A DNA stretch of 59,942 nucleotides from an uncultured Ruminococcus sp. (GTDB lineage Bacteria > Bacillota > Clostridia > Oscillospirales > CAG-272), in contig URUL01000002.1 of the NCBI GenBank assembly GCA_900551005.1, positions 1-59,942 on the forward strand, given 5' to 3'. This document shows positions 50,771-58,820 of the stretch, in pieces. The notes under the pieces are model-generated. The model was given only the letters and a program-made list of their open reading frames with translations. It was not told where the DNA came from and ran no database searches. The position numbers and the translations under genes were made by a program. The stretch's first letter is position 1; every line of letters starts with the position of its first letter.

Positions 50771-51274
50771 ATGAATAAGCTGAAAGCGGACAGATTGATA
50801 ACGGAATATCTCGAAAAGATATATGGACTTGCCTGCAAAAAGGCATTTTCCCATGACGAGGCGGAGGAAATTTCTTCATTTCTTGTCGAGCGTCTGTATA
50901 TCTCGCTTCTTGAATATAAGGAGAAGATATACAATATCAAGGGCTTTATAGGGAGGCTATGCGAACACAACTTTGCAAAATTCGTGTCGGAAAACAAGCT
51001 TCGAGAAGGGATTTCAACAGGCGGAGCCGATATTCCTTATAACGAGCCTTTTTTCGATGAGCTTGACGGCGCGAAGGCAGAGATCCTTCGTCTGCGCCGC
51101 GAAATTCTCTACAAAAACGGCACCTTCAAGTCACTTACCGAAAAAGAGAAAGAGACATCACAGCTTGTCATGTTTGCGGACAAGCTCCGCAGCAAGAAGA
51201 ACAAAACGGACAAAAGCAAAAGACCGACGGATTTTCCGTCGGTCTTTTGCTTTTGCTGTATTCAGATAATATAA
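50771..51274 (+). CDS. Sigma-70 region-2-like protein lacking region 4
   Basis: 167 residues. The first 120 resemble the front of a Clostridia ECF-like sigma factor: LITEYLEKIYGLACKKAFSH, DEAEEISSFLVERLY (region 2), IYNIKGFIGRLCEHNFAKFV and AKAEILRLRREILYK. The helix-turn-helix of region 4 should follow, but the rest is a polar tail (TEKEKETSQ, KKNKTDKSK) that runs through the bidirectional terminator and ends in CFCCIQII. It therefore looks like a 3'-truncated or frameshifted sigma gene. A stand-alone region-2 protein is the alternative. SD GGAGCAA precedes ATG 50771. Confidence 0.6.
   Translation: MNKLKADRLITEYLEKIYGLACKKAFSHDEAEEISSFLVERLYISLLEYKEKIYNIKGFIGRLCEHNFAKFVSENKLREGISTGGADIPYNEPFFDELDGAKAEILRLRREILYKNGTFKSLTEKEKETSQLVMFADKLRSKKNKTDKSKRPTDFPSVFCFCCIQII
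51211..51255. terminator. Bidirectional terminator between sigma-like and rrf2 genes
   Basis: A 21-bp perfect stem (51211-51231 with 51235-51255) and 3-base loop, with A- and T-rich arms. It lies inside the 3' end of the sigma-like frame, which argues that the frame's last codons are not original. Confidence 0.9.
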
Positions 51275-51687
51275 TCGCAGTTTTCGGGTACTTTTATCAG
51301 GTCTGCTACCGTGACGCCGTCAAAAAATTCATTTGTCATCCGGCAATAATCGCGCCACATCGGGAGCGTACGGCAGTACGAGGCGCGCGGGCAGGGCGGT
51401 GCTCCCTCGGAAAGGCATGCTACAGGAGCGAGTTCTCCCTCTGTCAGCCGCAAAATCTCACCCACGGTATATTCTCCCGGCTCGCGGCAAAGCCGATAGC
51501 CGCCGCCCTTGCCGTGGATACCCTCAATAAGCGCTCCGCGTGCAAGCAGAGGCATGATCTTTTCGATATATTTGAGCGAAATCTCCTGTCTTTCCGCTAT
51601 TTCGCGCAGCGGTATATATCTGCCGTTTCCGTGCTCCGCCAGATCTATCATGACTCTGAGGGCGTATCTTCCGCGTGTTGATATCAT
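51262..51687 (-). CDS. Rrf2-family regulator with putative Fe-S site
   Basis: 141 residues. Winged helix at the N-terminus (STRGRYALRVMIDLAEH, IPLREIAERQEISLKYIEKI) and the Rrf2 hallmark HGKGGGYRL near 58-66. Cys91, Cys99 and Cys105 (ACLSEGAPPCPRASYC) match the three 2Fe-2S ligands of IscR with slightly wider spacing, so it may sense iron-sulfur or redox state. Alternatively it is CymR-like and acts through CysK and O-acetylserine. It follows cysK on the same strand by 65 bases. Confidence 0.9.
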   Translation of the reverse strand: MISTRGRYALRVMIDLAEHGNGRYIPLREIAERQEISLKYIEKIMPLLARGALIEGIHGKGGGYRLCREPGEYTVGEILRLTEGELAPVACLSEGAPPCPRASYCRTLPMWRDYCRMTNEFFDGVTVADLIKVPENCDYII

Positions 51688-51752
51688 ATCGATCTCTTTT
51701 CTTGCTTTTAAATTTGTCTGATGTTTTCCCTGTGATATCTCATTTGTTTAGC

Positions 51753-52685
51753 TCAGTCGGCAAAAAGTGGGGTGGAAAGATATCGGTCACCTGTATCGGG
51801 AAGAAGGACGACAATGGTCTTTCCCTCGTTTTCGGGCTTTTTCGCAAGCTCTATCGCAGCCCATACGGCGGCACCCGAAGAAATACCTACAAGCACGCCC
51901 TCACTTTTTCCTATCATTTTTCCTGTGGCAAAGGCATCCTCGTTTGACACAGGGATTATTTCATCATAAATCTTTGTATCGAGAACATCGGGAATAAATC
52001 CCGCACCGATGCCCTGTATCTTATGCGGACCCGCTACGCCTGTTGAGAGTACGGCGGATGATGCAGGCTCAACGGCAACGATCTTGACGGAGGGGATCCT
52101 TGATTTCAGATATTTTCCGACGCCTGTTATCGTTCCTCCCGTTCCGACTCCGGCAACAAAATAGTCAACCTTGCCATCTGTATCGTCATAAATTTCCGGA
52201 CCTGTATGTTCAAAGTGCGCCTTCGGATTTGCAGGATTTACAAATTGCCCGGGGATGAAACTGTCGGGAATCTCTCGCGCAAGCTCTTCCGCCTTTGCTA
52301 TGGCGCCCTTCATGCCCTTTGCGCCGTCGGAGAGAACAAGCTCGGCACCATAGGCTTTCATGAGCTGGCGTCGCTCGACAGACATCGTCTCGGGCATGAC
52401 GATGATGATACGATAGCCTCTTGCAGCGGCAACGGAAGCAAGACCTATGCCTGTATTACCGGAGGTCGGCTCGATGATCACGGAGCCTTTCTTGAGAAGC
52501 CCTTTTTCCTCTGCATCGTCGATCATTGCCTTCGCCACTCTGTCCTTGACAGAGCCTGCGGGATTGAAATATTCGAGTTTTGCTATGATTTTGGCTTTCA
52601 GGCTGAGCTTTTCTTCGATATGTGTGAGCTCAAGAAGCGGTGTTTTGCCGATGAGCTCGTCGGCTGATTTATAGATTGCGGACAT
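51753..52685 (-). CDS. cysK: Cysteine synthase A
   Basis: 310 residues. PLP-binding Lys is in FNPAGSVKDRVA, the phosphate loop is EPTSGNTGIGLA, and the C-terminus holds GVLVGISSGAA and VVLLPDTGDRYLST. Makes cysteine from O-acetylserine and sulfide. ATG 52685 is chosen for its SD AGGAGG; a longer in-frame version has no support. The Rrf2 gene follows, so regulation by sulfur or Fe-S status is likely. Confidence 0.96.
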   Translation of the reverse strand: MSAIYKSADELIGKTPLLELTHIEEKLSLKAKIIAKLEYFNPAGSVKDRVAKAMIDDAEEKGLLKKGSVIIEPTSGNTGIGLASVAAARGYRIIIVMPETMSVERRQLMKAYGAELVLSDGAKGMKGAIAKAEELAREIPDSFIPGQFVNPANPKAHFEHTGPEIYDDTDGKVDYFVAGVGTGGTITGVGKYLKSRIPSVKIVAVEPASSAVLSTGVAGPHKIQGIGAGFIPDVLDTKIYDEIIPVSNEDAFATGKMIGKSEGVLVGISSGAAVWAAIELAKKPENEGKTIVVLLPDTGDRYLSTPLFAD

Positions 52686-52715
52686 GATGATCCTCCTGTT
52701 TTTTGAAAATTTGTC

Positions 52716-52728
52716 GGTATTACCTACC
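52716..52728. promoter_or_regulatory. Possible Rrf2 operator upstream of cysK
   Basis: GGTA-n5-TACC inverted repeat (GGTATTACCTACC on the plus strand) about 10-22 bases after the expected cysK transcript start. It would suit the adjacent Rrf2 dimer. Confidence 0.5.
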
Positions 52729-52744
52729 AACATAGTGTGCAGAT

Positions 52745-52773
52745 ATTATAAAACGCCTTTCTTATTTTGTCAA
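52745..52773 (-). promoter_or_regulatory. Sigma-A promoter of cysK
   Basis: On the minus strand: perfect TTGACA (52768-52773), 17-bp spacer, perfect TATAAT (52745-52750). Confidence 0.88.
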
Positions 52774-52842
52774 TAGTTTTACCGAAAAAAATTCGGAAAT
52801 ATTCTGCGAAACTCTCACAGCCTGTTTTTTTCGCTGCAGCTA

Positions 52843-52871
52843 TTGATAATAACATAAAAATATGATATAAA
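52843..52871 (+). promoter_or_regulatory. Sigma-A promoter for the kinase-GNAT gene
   Basis: TTGATA (52843-52848), 17-bp spacer, TATAAA (52866-52871). Confidence 0.65.
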
Positions 52872-52903
52872 ATATATATCACGATAGAAAAAAACGAGGT
52901 GCC

Positions 52904-53962
52904 ATGAAAAATCTAATTTTTGTAAACGGAACGATGGGCGCGGGCAAGACCGCGACGTGCAAGGAGCTGAGAGACATACTGAAGCCTGCCGTCTTTCTGG
53001 ACGGAGACTGGTGCTGGGATATGCGCCCATTTACCGTTACCGAGGAAACAAAGTGTATGGTGATGGATAATATATGCCATCTGCTCGCAAATTTTTTGAA
53101 ATGTTCGGAGTATAAAAATGTTATATTCTGCTGGGTAATGGATGAACAGAGCATCATTTACGATATTCTTGCGCGGCTTGAGCTGACCGATGTAAACTAC
53201 AGGCTTTTTACCCTGCAGTTATCGGAGGATGCGCTGGAGAGGCATCTGCGCGCGGACGTGGAAAGCGGGCTGAGATGTGCGGATATTTTTGAAAGAAGCC
53301 GCAAAAGGCTGCCGTCCTATGAGAAGATGAATGGTACCAAGATAGATGTGAGCGAAATATCGGCGCGCGAAGCGGCGGAAAAGATTGCCCGCGAGATGGC
53401 AGTGAGGGAGAAGGAGCCTTCCTTTGAGACCGAACGGCTGATCCTGCGTCCTTGGCGTCAGAGTGACGCTCCTTGTCTCTACAAATATGCGCGCGATCCC
53501 GATGTAGGACCTGCCGCGGGATGGAATGTGCACACAAGCCTTGAAAACAGCAGGGAGATCATAGACAATGTTCTTTCGGCTCTCGGCACGTTTGCCGTCG
53601 TACACAAGGCGAGCGGAGAAGCGATAGGAAGCATAGGTATATTCAAAACTGATGCACAAAGTGCGGAGGAAGGCGAGCTTGAGGTCGGCTTTTGGATAGG
53701 AAAGCCTTACTGGGGACAGGGTCTCATTCCGGAGGCGGTTCATGCGCTTCTGTCCTATTGCTTTGGCCAGCTCGGATGTGGGCGTGTATGGTGCGGATAT
53801 TTCGAGGGCAACGAGAAGTCGCACCGCTGTCAGGAAAAGTGCGGATTCTTGCCGCACCATACGGAAGATGTTTTTTGGAAGATCACGGGAGAAAACAAAA
53901 AAGTCAATTTCATGACGATAACAGCAGAGCGCTTTGCCTCGCTTGACAAAAGCGAAAAATGA
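52904..53962 (+). CDS. P-loop kinase fused to a GNAT acetyltransferase
   Basis: 352 residues, two enzymes in one. Residues 1-168 are a small P-loop kinase-like domain (Walker A GTMGAGKT at 9-16, a DGDWCWDM acceptor-type block near 33, LID-like ERSRKRLPSYE). Residues 172-352 are a RimJ/RimL-like N-acetyltransferase (TERLILRPWRQSDA, FWIGKPYWGQGLIPEAVHAL, RCQEKCGFLPH). Both halves look complete. The pairing recalls antibiotic- or toxin-modifying enzymes (as APH/AAC fusions do) but the kinase is of nucleotide-kinase type. Substrate unknown. Followed by a TetR gene. Confidence 0.85.
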   Translation: MKNLIFVNGTMGAGKTATCKELRDILKPAVFLDGDWCWDMRPFTVTEETKCMVMDNICHLLANFLKCSEYKNVIFCWVMDEQSIIYDILARLELTDVNYRLFTLQLSEDALERHLRADVESGLRCADIFERSRKRLPSYEKMNGTKIDVSEISAREAAEKIAREMAVREKEPSFETERLILRPWRQSDAPCLYKYARDPDVGPAAGWNVHTSLENSREIIDNVLSALGTFAVVHKASGEAIGSIGIFKTDAQSAEEGELEVGFWIGKPYWGQGLIPEAVHALLSYCFGQLGCGRVWCGYFEGNEKSHRCQEKCGFLPHHTEDVFWKITGENKKVNFMTITAERFASLDKSEK

Positions 53963-54006
53963 TCAAAAGCGGCGTTTTCCATGCAAATATTGATTCGGAG
54001 ATTAGT

Positions 54007-54600
54007 ATGAGAGACACAAGAGAAAAAATCTTACAAAAGGCGCTGAAGCTCTTTGCGGGAAACGGATATGAGGCTGTTTCCGTAAGCGAGATAGCGGGTG
54101 CTCTGGGAATCACCAAGGGCGCTCTCTACCGGCATTATATAAACAAACGCGATATTTTTGACAGTATCTTATCGGAGATGGAGCGCCGCGATGCCGAGAG
54201 AGCTGCCGCTTTTGACCTGCCGGAGGGGACACTTCATGATATGCCTGAAAAATACCGCGCGGCGTCCATGGAAAAGCTGATTGACTTTTGCAAAGCGCAG
54301 TTTGATTACTGGACAAGAGATGAATTTGCTTCCGATTTTCGCAAGCTGCTCACGATAGAGCAATACAGAAGCGATGAGATGATGTCTCTGTACAGACAGT
54401 ATCTTGTGGGAGGTCCGCTCGGATACATAGAGGATCTGCTGTCCGCTATGGGATGTGACGGTCCGCTTGAAAAAGCGGAAAAGCTCTATGCGCACATGTT
54501 CTTTTGCTACAGTCTCTATGACAGCGAGAAGGATAAGGACGGTGTGCGTAAAGCACTTTTTGAGCGGCTCGATGACATGGCAGGAACTTTTCTGCCATAG
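54007..54600 (+). CDS. TetR-family transcriptional regulator
   Basis: 197 residues. The helix-turn-helix lies at 8-48 (REKILQKALKLFAGNGYEAV, EIAGALGITKGALYRHY). The ligand domain follows without obvious family signature. ATG 54007 is chosen for SD CGGAG seven bases upstream; a longer in-frame frame from 53959 overlaps the kinase-GNAT stop (ATGA) and is possible. It probably controls the upstream kinase-GNAT gene or a distant efflux gene. Confidence 0.87.
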   Translation: MRDTREKILQKALKLFAGNGYEAVSVSEIAGALGITKGALYRHYINKRDIFDSILSEMERRDAERAAAFDLPEGTLHDMPEKYRAASMEKLIDFCKAQFDYWTRDEFASDFRKLLTIEQYRSDEMMSLYRQYLVGGPLGYIEDLLSAMGCDGPLEKAEKLYAHMFFCYSLYDSEKDKDGVRKALFERLDDMAGTFLP

Positions 54601-54615
54601 AAAGGGTAGCGCAAG

Positions 54616-55458
54616 ATGGAAAGAATCTTGATAGTTGACGGTCAAAAACTGCTTATACTGATGTTTTACTGCATGCCCGCGAGGATAACAAACGAAAAAG
54701 GCATATCGATCGGCGGGACGCTCGGCTTTGTCGGTGCACTGCTGAAAATTATCAGAATGACGTCACCGACGCATGTTGTCGTGCTTTTTGACAGCGAGAC
54801 AAAAAACGGGCGTGGAGAGCTGAATCCCGAATATAAAGCCAACCGCACGGATTTTTCCGATATTCCAGAAGGAGAGACCCCGTTTTCACAGCTTCCGTAT
54901 ATCTATGCGGCGCTTGACTTCCTCGGAGTGGCTTACGCCGAAGCTGTGAACTGTGAGACAGACGACATCATCGCTTCCTATGTTTATACATACGGAGAGA
55001 AATGCAAGATCATCATATCTTCTTTCGACAGCGATTTCTTTCAGCTGATTTCCGAGCACGTATCGGTGCTTCGGTATCGCGGAAGGAATACTCTTATTTT
55101 TACGGATCAGACCGTGCGCGAAAAATTCGGCATAGAGCCATGCAGATACGCGGATTTCAAAGCTATGACGGGAGATACAGCCGATAATATCCGCGGTGCA
55201 GACAAAATAGGACCGAAAACCGCCGCGGAGCTTCTCCTGCAGTTCGGCTCTCTGGAATGTATCATAGAAAATGCGGATAGAATCTGTAAGCCGAGCATCC
55301 GGGCATCTGTTATGCAGAACGCCGAGCGGCTGAGGATGAATTATCGACTGATAAAGCTCGATTCGCATGCTGCCTTGCCCTATGAGAAGGAGAAACTGAT
55401 ATTTTCCGATGCAGGCAGGACGACGGGTGAGATTCTGCATGCTATCGGGCTGAAATAA
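54616..55458 (+). CDS. Stand-alone 5'-3' exonuclease (FEN family)
   Basis: 280 residues with the fold of the DNA polymerase I N-terminal domain. Acidic metal ligands are Asp8 (LIVDGQ), Asp59 (VLFDSE), Glu114, Asp116 and Asp117 (ETDDII), Asp138 and Asp140 (SFDSDFFQL; canonical SGDRDLLQL has Gly for Phe), and Asp187 and Asp190 (GDTADN). The YKANR block and helix-hairpin-helix IRGADKIGPKTAAELL are present. Removes flaps or primers in replication and repair. No polymerase domain follows. It lies 15 bases after the TetR gene. Confidence 0.9.
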   Translation: MERILIVDGQKLLILMFYCMPARITNEKGISIGGTLGFVGALLKIIRMTSPTHVVVLFDSETKNGRGELNPEYKANRTDFSDIPEGETPFSQLPYIYAALDFLGVAYAEAVNCETDDIIASYVYTYGEKCKIIISSFDSDFFQLISEHVSVLRYRGRNTLIFTDQTVREKFGIEPCRYADFKAMTGDTADNIRGADKIGPKTAAELLLQFGSLECIIENADRICKPSIRASVMQNAERLRMNYRLIKLDSHAALPYEKEKLIFSDAGRTTGEILHAIGLK

Positions 55459-55490
55459 AAATGAGCAGACGCTCCGTCTGCTCATTTTTA
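55456..55490. terminator. Bidirectional terminator between exonuclease and LysR genes
   Basis: A 16-bp perfect stem (55456-55471 with 55475-55490), 3-base loop, A5/T5 arms. It overlaps the exonuclease stop codon by three bases. Confidence 0.88.
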
Positions 55491-55501
55491 TTTTCGATTT
55501 T

Positions 55502-56422
55502 TCAGAAAATTTCGCGCTTTACGCGGCAAAGCTCTGCAATGAAAGCAGAGTCAAGCTCCGTGAGCTTATAATCCTTGCGGCGGATGATGACATCCTTATA
55601 TATCTTTTTGTTTTCATCGCAGGTGCGGCAAACAAGTCCATAGCGCTCGAGAAGCTTCGGCGGTATGGGGGACACCCACATGAACGTATCGGTATTTTCG
55701 GAGAGCAAATCAAATTGACTGCCGCGCTCGAAAACAAATATGCGCCGCTTTATATCAGGCAGCTCCTCTTTCTTGACCGCGTCTGTCGGAAGCGAGGGGA
55801 CATAGGGATCTCCGTGTGCTATTTCTATATACTCGGCAAGGTCACTGAAGGCGATCTTTTCTTTCTTTGCAAGCGGCGAATCCTTGCTCATGACAAGCTC
55901 ATAGGAAAATTCTGCGATAAGCTCATAACAGAGGCCCTTTTCTTCGAGCATTTCTTTATAATATTTATCGAAATTTTCCGCATAGCGCACGATGCCGAGC
56001 TTGTATTCTTCCTGGAGAATGTTTTTTATCGCCCGCATGGAGTTTGTTTCTTTATAGAAAAGCTCTATTTCTTCTTCCGATGCGAGTTGCTTTGAAAATG
56101 CGGCAAAGGCTTCCGAAATATAGCTTGCTCTCGGAACAGAGATGGAGAAGCGCTTTTTGTGCACCGTATTCTTGCTGAACATATGCTCGAGCGCATCTAC
56201 TTGCTTTAAAATCGTTTCGGCATACGTCAGAAATGCCTCGCCGTCGGGCGTCAGACGCATTCCTCTGGCTGAGCGCTCAAAAATGGTCACTCCGAGTGAG
56301 GATTCAAGCTCCTTTATCGAACGGCTGAGGTTCGGTTGGTCTATATAGAGTTTTTCTGCCGCTTTGTTGATCGAGCCGCAGGCGGCAACCTCCGCGGCAT
56401 ATTTTAGATACAAAAGATTCAT
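55502..56422 (-). CDS. LysR-family transcriptional regulator
   Basis: 306 residues. Winged helix-turn-helix at 1-65 (YAAEVAACGSINKAAEKLYI, DQPNLSRSIKELESSLGVTI), then the periplasmic-binding-like effector domain (about 90-300). It is read in the same direction as the ECF transporter genes and starts 50 bases after the S-component stop, so it may be the last gene of that operon and regulate it. Effector unknown. Confidence 0.88.
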   Translation of the reverse strand: MNLLYLKYAAEVAACGSINKAAEKLYIDQPNLSRSIKELESSLGVTIFERSARGMRLTPDGEAFLTYAETILKQVDALEHMFSKNTVHKKRFSISVPRASYISEAFAAFSKQLASEEEIELFYKETNSMRAIKNILQEEYKLGIVRYAENFDKYYKEMLEEKGLCYELIAEFSYELVMSKDSPLAKKEKIAFSDLAEYIEIAHGDPYVPSLPTDAVKKEELPDIKRRIFVFERGSQFDLLSENTDTFMWVSPIPPKLLERYGLVCRTCDENKKIYKDVIIRRKDYKLTELDSAFIAELCRVKREIF

Positions 56423-56472
56423 ATAGTCTCCTTTCCGATATTATTCTGTGCCGAAATGCGATTTATAAACAG

Positions 56473-57156
56473 TTATTTCAGAAGCCCGTATTTTTTTATT
56501 ACGCGGCTCAGCTTTTCGCCTATCGGCTTAGCGAGCAGCAGAAGAAAAATTACATTGGAAACGGCATAGATGAGCAGTACAATGCCCGATGAGGCGACGG
56601 CAGCAAGATAACGGGCAAAGGAAAAATCTTCCCACCAGAGCACCGTCCAGATATCCATGACGAGCGAATAGAATATTCCTGCGAGCGCCCCGAAAATCGC
56701 AAGCGCGATTTTGTTTTTCTTTAAAAGCTCTCCGAGCAGGGCGGCAAAAAGTCCGATAAGTCCCCACGCAAACATTTGAAACGGAGTCCACGGACCCTGA
56801 CCGAAGAGAATATTGGACAGGATCGCCGAGAGAGCTCCGCAGAGAAAACCCGACTGCACACCGAGGTACATGCCTGTGATGATGACTATTGCCGCTACGG
56901 GCTTGAAATGGGGAAGTGCCGCAAAAGCAAATCTGCCGAGCACGGAAAGCGCCGTCATGACGGCAAGTATAACCGAAAGCTGAATATTGCCGTCTTTTTT
57001 TTCAAACGTGATAAAAAAAGGAATACAGGAAAGCAAAGCCGTGCATATGGATATGGGGAGATACGCTTTTTCTCCGAAAGCGAAAATGCCGACGGCAATG
57101 CAAAGAGGGATCATCAGAAAAAATACGATATACGAAAAAGCGGATTTGAGCTTCAT
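56473..57156 (-). CDS. ECF transporter substrate-binding (S) component
   Basis: 227 residues with six or so transmembrane helices (FSYIVFFLMIPLCIAVGIF, LSVILAVMTALSVLGRFAFA, VAAIVIITGMYLGVQSGF, NILFGQGPWTPFQMFAWGLI, ALAIFGALAGIFYSLVMDIW, SSGIVLLIYAVSNVIFLLLL). The GxGPWTPFQMFAWG block is common in S components for vitamins, including the corrinoid (CbrT-like) group. Starts two bases after the ecfA stop. Substrate is inferred only: the DUF4430 protein in the same operon hints at a corrinoid. Confidence 0.85.
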   Translation of the reverse strand: MKLKSAFSYIVFFLMIPLCIAVGIFAFGEKAYLPISICTALLSCIPFFITFEKKDGNIQLSVILAVMTALSVLGRFAFAALPHFKPVAAIVIITGMYLGVQSGFLCGALSAILSNILFGQGPWTPFQMFAWGLIGLFAALLGELLKKNKIALAIFGALAGIFYSLVMDIWTVLWWEDFSFARYLAAVASSGIVLLIYAVSNVIFLLLLAKPIGEKLSRVIKKYGLLK

Positions 57157-57158
57157 AT

Positions 57159-58820
57159 TTATTTCGCGCCTCCTGCGAGGAAAACGACATCATCGACCGT
57201 GACTGCATTTTCAAAGATGCCGCGTGATATGCGGCTCGCTGCCGTGGTATAGAAATCGTTTCCGCTGAAAAATCTGCGCGGAGAGGTGGGAGAGATGATT
57301 TCGCCGTCAAAGAAAAGCGCACATCTGTCTGAGGCGATGGCGGCAAATTCTGTATCGTGCGTGACCATGATGACGGTTACGCCGTCGTTTTTCAGACGGA
57401 AGAGAAGTTCTTTCAGCATCAGCTTGGCATGCGCATCTATCCCTTTCGTAGGCTCGTCGAGGAGCAATATTTTCGGCTCCGACAAAAGAATTTTCGCAAG
57501 TGCGCATTTTTGTGCCTCTCCGCCTGACAGATCATATGGGTGCTTTTCCGCAAGGGAGAATATGCCGAGTTTTTCCTTCATATCGCGTATTTTTTCCTCC
57601 GCTTGTCCTGCCGGATATCCGAGTGCGCGGCACATATCCCGAAGCTCCTCTGCGACGCTTTTTTTCAGAAAGACATCGCGTACATCCTGCGGCAGGAGAG
57701 CTACATTGTGAAAATGCAGTTCGCGACCGCTGTATTCTTTTATATTTTTGCCGAGGATCTTAATTTTCCCGCGATACGGCTTGTCTATTCCGCTCATGAC
57801 CTTCAGAGCGGTCGTTTTTCCCGCGCCGTTTCCGCCGAGGAGAGAGAAGAACTCGCCGCTTTTCACCGAAAGACACGTGCCGCGCAGAACGTCAGGCGCA
57901 TTTTTCTCATAACGGAACCAGACGTTTTTCATTTCAAGTGCGATATCGCACTCCTTTTCCTCATTCTCGGATAGAGAAGCACCGATGGGCAGATCGAGTG
58001 AGGAAAGAAAACCTCTGCCTTCGCGAACGGTAAGCGGTGCTTTATCTGCAAACTTACTATTCCGAAGTGAGGAATATATTCTTGAAGCGGAGGGGAAGCC
58101 CGCGGCAACAGAATGGGAGCCGAGCTTTTCGCAGATATCCCGAGGGGAGCTGAGGGCGAGTATTTTGCCATTCTCCATCACAGCCACGCGGTCGGCTATC
58201 GGGAATAACTCCTCCAGCCGGTGCTCTGCCATGATGACCGTGACGCCGAGATCGCGGTTCAGTTTACAGACAGCCGTTATGAAATTTGATGCGGCGACGG
58301 GATCGAGCTGAGCCGTCGGTTCATCAAGCAAGAGCAGCTTAGGCGAGAGAGCCATGCCCGAGGCGAGCGAAAGGAGCTGCTTCTGTCCGCCGGAGAGAGA
58401 AGCGGTATCCCTCCGAAACCATGAATCAATGCCGAAATATCCCGCCATCTCTCCCGCACGCATACGTAGTTTTTCGCTCGGACAGCCGAGGCTTTCCATA
58501 CCGAAGGCAAGCTCATGCCAGACCTTGTCCGTAACGATCTGAGACTCGGGATTCTGCATGACGTAGCCTATATCAGAGGCAAGGGAGCGCGTGTCAAGCT
58601 CTCCGTGCGGCTTTCCGCAAAAGAGGATATCGCCGCTCATGCTTCCGACAGGGGCAAGTTCGCGTTTTATCAGACGCAGGAGCGTTGTTTTCCCGCAGCC
58701 CGATTCTCCGCAGAGCACGACAAATTCGCCCTCGCGCACGGAAAACGAAATGTTTTCGAGCGCGGGTTTTTCAGCCTCCGGATAGGAGAAACTCAGATTT
58801 TTGACCGTAAGTATTTCCAA
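57159..58820 (-). CDS. ecfA: Energy-coupling factor ATPase, fused EcfA-EcfA'
   Basis: 553 residues holding two ABC ATPase modules in one chain. Module 1: Walker A LCGESGCGKTTLLRLI, signature LSGGQKQLLSLASGMA, Walker B LLLLDEPTAQLDP. Module 2 (about 290-540): LLGGNGAGKTTALKVMSG, LSGGEAQKCALAKILL, KILLLDEPTKGIDA. Most Firmicutes have two separate genes (ecfA1 and ecfA2); the fused form is typical of dedicated (group I) vitamin importers. It powers uptake by the T and S subunits. The start overlaps the ecfT end by 28 bases. Confidence 0.93.
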   Translation of the reverse strand: MEILTVKNLSFSYPEAEKPALENISFSVREGEFVVLCGESGCGKTTLLRLIKRELAPVGSMSGDILFCGKPHGELDTRSLASDIGYVMQNPESQIVTDKVWHELAFGMESLGCPSEKLRMRAGEMAGYFGIDSWFRRDTASLSGGQKQLLSLASGMALSPKLLLLDEPTAQLDPVAASNFITAVCKLNRDLGVTVIMAEHRLEELFPIADRVAVMENGKILALSSPRDICEKLGSHSVAAGFPSASRIYSSLRNSKFADKAPLTVREGRGFLSSLDLPIGASLSENEEKECDIALEMKNVWFRYEKNAPDVLRGTCLSVKSGEFFSLLGGNGAGKTTALKVMSGIDKPYRGKIKILGKNIKEYSGRELHFHNVALLPQDVRDVFLKKSVAEELRDMCRALGYPAGQAEEKIRDMKEKLGIFSLAEKHPYDLSGGEAQKCALAKILLSEPKILLLDEPTKGIDAHAKLMLKELLFRLKNDGVTVIMVTHDTEFAAIASDRCALFFDGEIISPTSPRRFFSGNDFYTTAASRISRGIFENAVTVDDVVFLAGGAK

